Of a stretch of 64,000 nucleotides of DNA, positions 59,205 through 64,000 are shown piece after piece. Positions within the stretch are counted from its first letter, which is position 1, and the number at the start of each line of letters is the position of its first letter. The notes under the pieces are model-generated. The model did no database searches, was not told the DNA's origin, and saw only the letters and a program-made list of their open reading frames with translations. Source of the stretch: CAYPHY01 sp964410625. Lineage in GTDB: Bacteria; Chloroflexota; Anaerolineae; Promineifilales; Promineifilaceae. The DNA lies in NCBI GenBank assembly GCA_964410625.1, contig CAYPHY010000005.1:186001-250000 (forward strand). The letters are read 5' to 3'. Made by a program: the position numbers and the translations under genes.

Positions 59205-59262
59205 AGAGACTGGGAGACTGAGAGATTGGATGGCAAGGTGACAAGGTGAAGGGGTGACTGGT
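59205..59262. repeat. GAGACT- and GACAAGGTG-family repeats
   Basis: GAGAGACTGGGAGACTGAGAGATTGG followed by GCAAGGTGACAAGGTGAAGGGG. Two repeat families adjoin here, upstream of the degenerate Nudix gene. Confidence 0.65.
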
Positions 59263-59288
59263 TACTGCCAACTGCTTACTACATACGC

Positions 59289-59732
59289 TTAACCGGGAAT
59301 TGCCATTGGCTCGACTTCGTGCTTTAACTCTGTAATCTGGTCGGCGAGGGTGCCGAGGACGCCGTTGATGAAGCGGGGGGCGCTGTCGGAGCCATAGACT
59401 TTGGCTAATTCGACGGCTTCGTTGATGGCAACTTTAACAGGGGTTTCGTCGGTGATCAAAAATTCAAAGATAGCGATGCGGAGGATGTTGCGGTCAATGA
59501 CGGCCATCTGGTCTAGCGGCCATTCGGGGGCGTAGCGGGCAATGAGCCGGTCCATGTGATCCTGGTAATCTACAACCCCATGGACAAGCCGGGCGGCAAA
59601 CTCGGCGCCTGCACGTTCAATTGGATTCGCCTCCAACCGTCGTTCCAATACCTCGTCCGGCGGATGGTCGGCGATATCAAATTCGTATAAGGTTTCTAAG
59701 GTAGCACGGCGAGCGTGACGCCTGGTTTTCAT
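59289..59732 (-). CDS. nusB: Transcription antitermination factor NusB
   Basis: A 147-residue helical protein. RRHARRATLETLYEFDIADH at the N-terminus, then IDRNILRIAIFEFLITDETPVKVAINEAVELAKVYGSDSAPRFINGVLG (in part) is the NusB signature. NusB with NusE (S10) binds BoxA RNA and supports rRNA transcription. It is the last gene of the rpmF-fab operon. Confidence 0.94.
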   Translation of the reverse strand: MKTRRHARRATLETLYEFDIADHPPDEVLERRLEANPIERAGAEFAARLVHGVVDYQDHMDRLIARYAPEWPLDQMAVIDRNILRIAIFEFLITDETPVKVAINEAVELAKVYGSDSAPRFINGVLGTLADQITELKHEVEPMAIPG

Positions 59733-59765
59733 AAGCGACCTTGCAAACGACCTGCCGGAGAGGAA

Positions 59766-60125
59766 TTAAACGGTTTCTCCTTTAGCATATTGGACATCCT
59801 CAACAAACACATTGACCGCTTCGACGGGAATGCCCACCATTGTGTCCACCGCTTCTTTGACAGCTTCCTGGAGGCGGCGGCTCGTTTCCATCAAATTAAC
59901 GTGCGGATCCATTATAACATAAATATTAAATCGGAGTTTGTTTTCCGACAAGTCCAAAATCACACCTTCTTGTCTGGTTCCGCGGTTAAAAAGGCGTGCA
60001 ATATCGGCCGGCACGGCCGCAAACTGCGCCACACCCTCGACACGCGAAGCGGCGAGCCGGGCAATTGTTAACAATACTTCTGGTGCAACTTCAATGCGGC
60101 CGATGCTTTCTTTTACTTCGCTCAT
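59766..60125 (-). CDS. Asp23/Gls24-family protein
   Basis: A 119-residue protein from ATG 60125 (MSEVKESIGRIEVAPEVLLT). ASRVEGVAQFA and FNIYVIMDPHVNLMETSRRLQEAVKEAVDTMVG (in part), then VNVFVEDV, match the Asp23/YloU family, membrane-linked alkaline-shock or envelope-stress proteins. Placement just upstream of nusB is the usual arrangement in Gram-positive-type genomes. Confidence 0.92.
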   Translation of the reverse strand: MSEVKESIGRIEVAPEVLLTIARLAASRVEGVAQFAAVPADIARLFNRGTRQEGVILDLSENKLRFNIYVIMDPHVNLMETSRRLQEAVKEAVDTMVGIPVEAVNVFVEDVQYAKGETV

Positions 60126-60188
60126 AAAAAACCCTTGAAAGGATGAAGGATGAGGGATGAAGGCTGAAAGTTTATTCCTCATCCTTAC

Positions 60189-60941
60189 TCATAGCGCAAT
60201 TCCTCCGTCAACGCGGATCACTTCGCCGGTGATATAGGAGGCGTGGTCGGAGGCGAGGAAGGCGGCGAGATGGGCCACCTCGTCCAACTCACCCCAACGG
60301 CCGAGGGGGATATGGTTGATCGTCTGTTCTTTCAGATCAGGAGAAAGATTGGCGGTGAGATCGGTCAGCACAAAGCCGGGGGCGATGGCGTTAACGGTGA
60401 TCTGCCGCGAACCGAGTTCCTTAGCCAATGACTTCGTGAAACCGACGATACCCGCTTTGGAGGCGGCATAATTGGCTTGACCCGGCTGGCCGATCAGCCC
60501 GGAAACGGAGGTGATGTTGATGATGCGGCCGCCTTGCTTGCGGCGGATCATCGGCCGGGCCACCGCCTTGCAGCAGTTAAAGACGCTTTTCAGATTGGTA
60601 TCAATGACCACATCCCACTGCTCTTCGCTCATCGAAAGCAGGAGGGTGTCGCGGGTAGTCCCGGCGTTGTTGACCAAAATATCTACTTGCCCATAGACAT
60701 CCAGGGTGTCCTTGACCAATGCTTGCGCGGCGGCGAAATCGGCTACGTCGGCATGGATGGCAACCGCTTTGCCACCCTGATCGGTGATAGCCTGTACGAC
60801 TTCGTTGGCGGCCGCTTCGCTGCTATGGTAATTGATGACGACGCTGGCTCCACCAGCAGCTAACTGTTGGGCAATAGCGCGGCCGATACCCCGCGATGCT
60901 CCGGTGACAATGGCGACTTTTCCTGCTAATAACAATTCCAA
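60189..60941 (-). CDS. fabG: 3-oxoacyl-[acyl-carrier-protein] reductase
   Basis: A 250-residue short-chain dehydrogenase/reductase. TGASRGIG is at residues 14-21, NNAGTTRD at about 91-98, the catalytic Ser in NITSVSGLIG and the YAASK motif near 157-161. The C-terminus GEVIRVDGG is FabG-like. It reduces 3-oxoacyl-ACP with NADPH in fatty acid elongation. It is third in the operon after rpmF and fabD. Confidence 0.95.
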   Translation of the reverse strand: MELLLAGKVAIVTGASRGIGRAIAQQLAAGGASVVINYHSSEAAANEVVQAITDQGGKAVAIHADVADFAAAQALVKDTLDVYGQVDILVNNAGTTRDTLLLSMSEEQWDVVIDTNLKSVFNCCKAVARPMIRRKQGGRIINITSVSGLIGQPGQANYAASKAGIVGFTKSLAKELGSRQITVNAIAPGFVLTDLTANLSPDLKEQTINHIPLGRWGELDEVAHLAAFLASDHASYITGEVIRVDGGIAL

Positions 60942-60952
60942 TCTCCTCAGAA

Positions 60953-61010
60953 AATAGTTACGCGGATGACGCAGATAAAACGCTGATTACGCGGATTTAT
61001 TCCTTCAAAA
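60953..61010. repeat. ACGCGGATGACGCAGAT repeat in the fabD-fabG gap
   Basis: GTTACGCGGATGACGCAGATAAAACGCTGATTACGCGGATTT lies inside the operon between fabD and fabG. Confidence 0.6.
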
Positions 61011-61048
61011 TAACCTGTGAGCAGCAATCGTTTGTGTCTGCACACTGA

Positions 61049-61990
61049 TTACCGATCACCGTTTACCTCAAACTTGACCCGTCGTGCCTGGCGGTTTATG
61101 CGCTTGACCAGTCCCAACAACACATCGCCGGGGCCGACTTCGACAAAGGTATCCACACCCTGTTCGCTCAGGTGTTGGATCGAGCCAGTCCAGGCGACGG
61201 GGGAGGTCAGTTGGGCATTCATTTCGGCACGAACATCGGCCTCGGTGGTCAACGGCCGCGCCGTCACATTGGCGATAATCGGAATGGTGGGGGCGCAAAC
61301 GGGTGTGGCTTCAATCGCCGCGGCAAAGGCTGCGGCCGCGGGGGCCATCAGCACCGAATGGGCGGCAATGGTGATTGGTAAACGCACCACTTTCCGCGCA
61401 CCGGCCGCTTCCAGTCGCTGCATCGCCACCTCCAGGGCAGCCTGGTCACCGGAGATGACGACCTGGCCGGGGCAGTTGTCGTTGGCAAGCTGGACGGGGC
61501 GGGCTGTGGCGTCGGCCGCTTCCTGGCAAATCTTGGCAACCACCTCCGCACCCAAGCCGAGGATGGCGGCCATTGCCCCCGGCTGCTGTTCTCCGGCCGC
61601 TTTCATCAACTCGCCGCGTCGCCGCACCAATTTCAGCCCGTCGGTGAAAGAGAGGCTACCGGCAGCAGCCAGCGCCGAAAATTCACCCAGGCTGTGCCCG
61701 GCAACGAAGGCTGGTGCGGGGTAGCTGTCAGCGGCCGACCAACCACGCCAACCACGCGCCTTCAGCACTTCCCAGGCGGCTAAACTGGTGACAAACAACG
61801 CCGGTTGCTGGTTGATCGTATCGGTCAGCGTTTCTTCCGGGCCTTCAAAACAGAGGCGCGAAAGGGCAAAACCGAGGCACTCGTCGGCCTGATCGTAAAG
61901 CGTGCGGGCGATTGGCTCCTGCTGATAGAGATCAGCCCCCATGCCAACAAACTGCGACCCCTGGCCGGGGAAAAGGTAAGCGGCGGTCAT
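61049..61990 (-). CDS. fabD: Malonyl-CoA:ACP transacylase
   Basis: A 313-residue protein. FPGQGSQFVGMGADL (residues 7-21), the nucleophile in GHSLGEFSAL near 96-105, VVISGDQAALEVAMQRLEAAGARKV and PIIANVTARPLT are FabD signatures. The catalytic His is in PITIAAHSVLM. It loads malonyl groups on ACP for fatty acid synthesis. It lies 57 bp after rpmF. Confidence 0.95.
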   Translation of the reverse strand: MTAAYLFPGQGSQFVGMGADLYQQEPIARTLYDQADECLGFALSRLCFEGPEETLTDTINQQPALFVTSLAAWEVLKARGWRGWSAADSYPAPAFVAGHSLGEFSALAAAGSLSFTDGLKLVRRRGELMKAAGEQQPGAMAAILGLGAEVVAKICQEAADATARPVQLANDNCPGQVVISGDQAALEVAMQRLEAAGARKVVRLPITIAAHSVLMAPAAAAFAAAIEATPVCAPTIPIIANVTARPLTTEADVRAEMNAQLTSPVAWTGSIQHLSEQGVDTFVEVGPGDVLLGLVKRINRQARRVKFEVNGDR

Positions 61991-62047
61991 ACACTAAAAA
62001 CCTCTGAGGTCTTCGGAGACCTCAGAGGTTTAAGCTTGATTAGCAGT

Positions 62048-62233
62048 TTATTCTTCTTCGACGGTGATAATTTGGCGGCCGTTATATTTGCCGCAAGCAG
62101 GACAAACGCGGTGCGCTCGCTTCATCTCCCCACAATCAGGGCAGGGGACGAGATGGAACAGTTGTAATGCATCGTGTGTGCGCCGCTTGTCGCGCCGCGA
62201 TTTGGAAACTTTATGCTTTGGTACAGCACCCAT
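62048..62233 (-). CDS. rpmF: Ribosomal protein bL32
   Basis: A 61-residue protein. VPKHKVSKSRRDKRRTHDAL and the zinc-binding CPDCGEMKRAHRVCPACG (four Cys, the C+ form) define bL32. ACGAGG is its ribosome binding site. It is first in the rpmF-fabD-fabG-asp23-nusB operon. The rpmF-fab linkage is widespread in bacteria and ties membrane lipid synthesis to ribosome production. Confidence 0.96.
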   Translation of the reverse strand: MGAVPKHKVSKSRRDKRRTHDALQLFHLVPCPDCGEMKRAHRVCPACGKYNGRQIITVEEE

Positions 62234-62326
62234 GACGATAAACCTCGTAAGAATTAAATAATTGTGAATGGTTAATGGTTAATTGTGAGTGAATTAGACC
62301 ATCTGAGTCCACCACATACAGGCGAC

Positions 62327-62350
62327 AAAAAATAAGCGGCTTTTCGCCGC
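62327..62350 (-). terminator. Terminator-like hairpin at the start of the rpmF leader
   Basis: On the minus strand GCGGC-GAAAA-GCCGC (62350-62336) is followed by TTATTTTTT (62335-62327). It lies only a few bases after the predicted transcription start, so it might attenuate rpmF or protect the 5' end; it is close to the minimum distance for termination. Confidence 0.5.
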
Positions 62351-62358
62351 GACATGGG

Positions 62359-62388
62359 ATTATAGTCCAAATAAGGGTGGGCTGTCAA
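62359..62388 (-). promoter_or_regulatory. Consensus promoter of the rpmF-fab-nusB operon
   Basis: On the minus strand, perfect TTGACA (62388-62383) and perfect TATAAT (62364-62359), spacer 18 bp. The start would be near 62352, about 118 bases before the rpmF ATG. Confidence 0.85.
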
Positions 62389-62400
62389 GAAAAATTTACT

Positions 62401-62482
62401 TTGTAGCACGGGTTGCCAACCCGTATTATAGCTTGCGGGTTGGCAATCCTTCGGCCGACTCAGGACAAGCTCCGCGCTAAAA
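62401..62482. repeat. GTAGCACGGGTTGCCAACCCG repeat
   Basis: GTAGCACGGGTTGCCAACCCG and GCTTGCGGGTTGGCAATCC, with a CTCAGGACAAGCTCCGCGC tail. A dispersed inverted-repeat family, seen also at 37122, 38496 and 51050. Confidence 0.6.
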
Positions 62483-62529
62483 AGAAACACGTTGCGGGAA
62501 GTGATTAGCTGACTACAATTTGTGCACCT

Positions 62530-64000
62530 ATGAGCAACGACAACAACGACGAAACCTTTGGCTCCTGGCTGCGGAAACGGCGGCGCATCGTAGACATGAC
62601 ACAACAAGCATTGGCCGATTGTGCGGGCTGTTCGCGGATGACAATCCGCAAACTGGAATCCGATGAACGACGGCCGTCGGTGCAATTGGCCGAACTGCTG
62701 GCCGATTGTCTGGCGATCCCCGCTGAACAACGTTCGGCATTCGTCGCCTATGCCCGCCAGCCGCTGGTTGCCGTACCCGCACCGCCACCGCTGCCCACCT
62801 CCCAACCACCCACACTCCCCGTCGCTCTATCGCCCAATCTTCAATCTCCAATCTCCCAATCTCCCACTCCCTCAGTCTCTCCCCTGCCTCCACCCCCACC
62901 GCTGCGCACGCCACCGCCAACAAACCTTCCCGCACCGCTGACTACGCTCCTCGGCCGCGAAGAAGCGATTACGACGGCCGTCGACTATATCACCGGTGGA
63001 GAGGTGCGTTTGCTAACGCTGACCGGGCCAGGGGGGACGGGCAAGACGCGGCTGGCGATTGGCATCGGCCGCCATCTGTGGAAAGAGCAGCCAGAGGCAT
63101 TTCCCGATGGCATTTACTTCGTTGATTTGTCGGCAGTCAGCGAACCACAGCACGTGCTTCCGGCTATTGTCGAGGTGCTTGCGCTGAAGGAAAGCGGCGG
63201 CCAATCGGTTGCGGCTTTGCTGACCAGCTTCCTGCAATCGCGCCAACTGCTGCTCATCTTGGATAACTTTGAGCAGTTGTTAGAGGGAAGTGATGTCGTG
63301 TTGGAACAACTGCAAGCAGCGGCCGAGTTGCGGATTATCGTCACCAGTCGCGCCGTGCTTCATCTCTATGGGGAGTATGAGCTACCGGTTCCGCCGTTGT
63401 CGTTGCCGGCGGCCGCCTCTGAGGAACGGCCGTCGCAATACATCCACTATGCGGCCGTGGCCCTGTTTGTGGAGCGCAGTCGCGCCGCGCGGCCGGGCTT
63501 TGAACTGACAGCGGAGAATGCAGCGACGGTTGTCGAGATTTGCACGCGCCTGGACGGGCTGCCACTGGCGATTGAACTGGCGGCGGCGCGGAGCCGGTTG
63601 TTGCCCCCGGCTGCGTTACTGGCGCAATTGCAACGCAGTCTCGACCTCACTTCATCCCAACGTTTCATTTCTGAACGGCAGCGCACACTGCGCGGGGCGA
63701 TTGAGTGGAGCTATAACTTGCTGGATGAACCGTTGCAACAACTCTTCACCCGCCTGGGCGTTTTTGCCGGAGAGTTTACGGCCGAAGCAGCCAATGCGGT
63801 CATCAGCTTAACCGGCACAAGGGCGGCCGAACAGTCCGGGCAGTTTGTCTCCCTCCAGGAAAACAGCGACCTCCCCATTCTGGCCGACTTGCTGGCGTTG
63901 GCCGATCAGAGCATGGTGCAGCAATTGGAGCCACGGCCGCCAGATGTGCTGCCGCGCTTTCGCTTGCTTGTCACCTTGCGCGAATTTGCGCTGGAGCAAC
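62530..64000 (+). CDS. HTH regulator with NB-ARC-like ATPase domain (partial)
   Basis: The frame opens at ATG 62530 and runs past the window end (490 codons visible). An XRE-type HTH (residues about 9-60, FGSWLRKRRRIVDMTQQALA, MTIRKLE) is followed by a Pro/Ser-rich linker (about 80-135, NLQSPISQSPTPS) and an AfsR/STAND-type ATPase. Its Walker A is LTGPGGTGKTRLA near 164 and Walker B LLLILDNFEQLL near 238. The sensor parts are IIVTSRAVL and LDGLPLAIELAAARSRLLPP. These proteins are ligand- or stress-responsive transcription regulators; the C-terminal sensor repeats lie beyond the window. The linker contains CAATCTCCAATCTCCCAATC repeat words. Confidence 0.85.
   Translation, partial: MSNDNNDETFGSWLRKRRRIVDMTQQALADCAGCSRMTIRKLESDERRPSVQLAELLADCLAIPAEQRSAFVAYARQPLVAVPAPPPLPTSQPPTLPVALSPNLQSPISQSPTPSVSPLPPPPPLRTPPPTNLPAPLTTLLGREEAITTAVDYITGGEVRLLTLTGPGGTGKTRLAIGIGRHLWKEQPEAFPDGIYFVDLSAVSEPQHVLPAIVEVLALKESGGQSVAALLTSFLQSRQLLLILDNFEQLLEGSDVVLEQLQAAAELRIIVTSRAVLHLYGEYELPVPPLSLPAAASEERPSQYIHYAAVALFVERSRAARPGFELTAENAATVVEICTRLDGLPLAIELAAARSRLLPPAALLAQLQRSLDLTSSQRFISERQRTLRGAIEWSYNLLDEPLQQLFTRLGVFAGEFTAEAANAVISLTGTRAAEQSGQFVSLQENSDLPILADLLALADQSMVQQLEPRPPDVLPRFRLLVTLREFALEQ

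Larger units (their letters stand above)
62234..62529. other. Divergent promoter region of rpmF and the HTH regulator
   Basis: About 300 bp. It holds an AATGGTTAATGG repeat (62262-62292), a short GCGGC hairpin with A/T-run (62327-62350), the consensus rpmF promoter (62359-62388) and a GTAGCACGGGTTGCCAACCCG repeat (62401-62482). Confidence 0.6.

Overview
The window looks like a draft chromosome segment (probably a metagenome bin, because it holds two exact 100-N scaffold gaps) from a member of the Chloroflexota, most likely an Anaerolineae/Ardenticatenia-type lineage. The assignment is an inference. It rests on the gene mix (glutaminyl- plus glutamyl-tRNA synthetase, XisH/XisI, DUF3048 lipoprotein, a membrane sensor type common in Chloroflexota, an HTH plus NB-ARC-like regulator, Thr-Pro-rich linkers in exported proteins), on the complete minCDE set, and on very dense short intergenic repeats. 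No rRNA or tRNA gene was recognised.

Layout. 0-5 kb: edge of a secreted protein, a metallophosphoesterase, tsaE and tsaB (t6A tRNA modification), two membrane proteins, an alpha/beta hydrolase and a small Cys protein. 5-9 kb: minC-minD-minE and a RodA/FtsW protein (division site and cell shape). 9-16 kb: gltX, glnS, an orphan HigA-like antitoxin, an xisH-xisI-CBS cluster and a B12-binding radical SAM protein. 16-17.4 kb: gene-poor, with a 33-bp tandem array around a scaffold gap. 17.4-22.7 kb: a four-gene operon for a PaaK-type CoA ligase and a 4-hydroxybenzoyl-CoA-reductase-like molybdoenzyme (hcrCAB), preceded by a good sigma-70 promoter with a palindromic operator. 22.7-33 kb: sulfotransferase, Nudix, asnS, acyl-CoA carboxylase carboxyltransferase, HtrA, PriA. 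33-47 kb: DUF3048 lipoprotein, Gly-rich RRM protein, sugar epimerase, RimI-like acetyltransferase, membrane sensor, channel-like RCK protein, SulP, a Gdx guanidinium exporter behind a guanidine-II riboswitch, lactate permease, DUF35 protein. 47-57.5 kb: PBP1A, MaoC, RF1, and metH behind a SAM-I riboswitch and terminator. 57.5-64 kb: Nudix relics, the rpmF-fabD-fabG-asp23-nusB operon with a consensus promoter, and the start of a large HTH/ATPase regulator.

The most distinctive feature is the repeat landscape. One family is a ~145-bp imperfect palindrome with TACA(C/T)TGTTTC-type ends, present in seven copies, most with 5-bp target duplications. Three copies interrupt other sequences whose uninterrupted form can be read elsewhere in this window, so the element has moved. 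Other low-complexity repeat families supply stop codons to several genes and have entered the reading frames of priA (twice), metH and an HTH regulator without breaking them. The palindrome CGGCCG is also strikingly over-represented in coding DNA.
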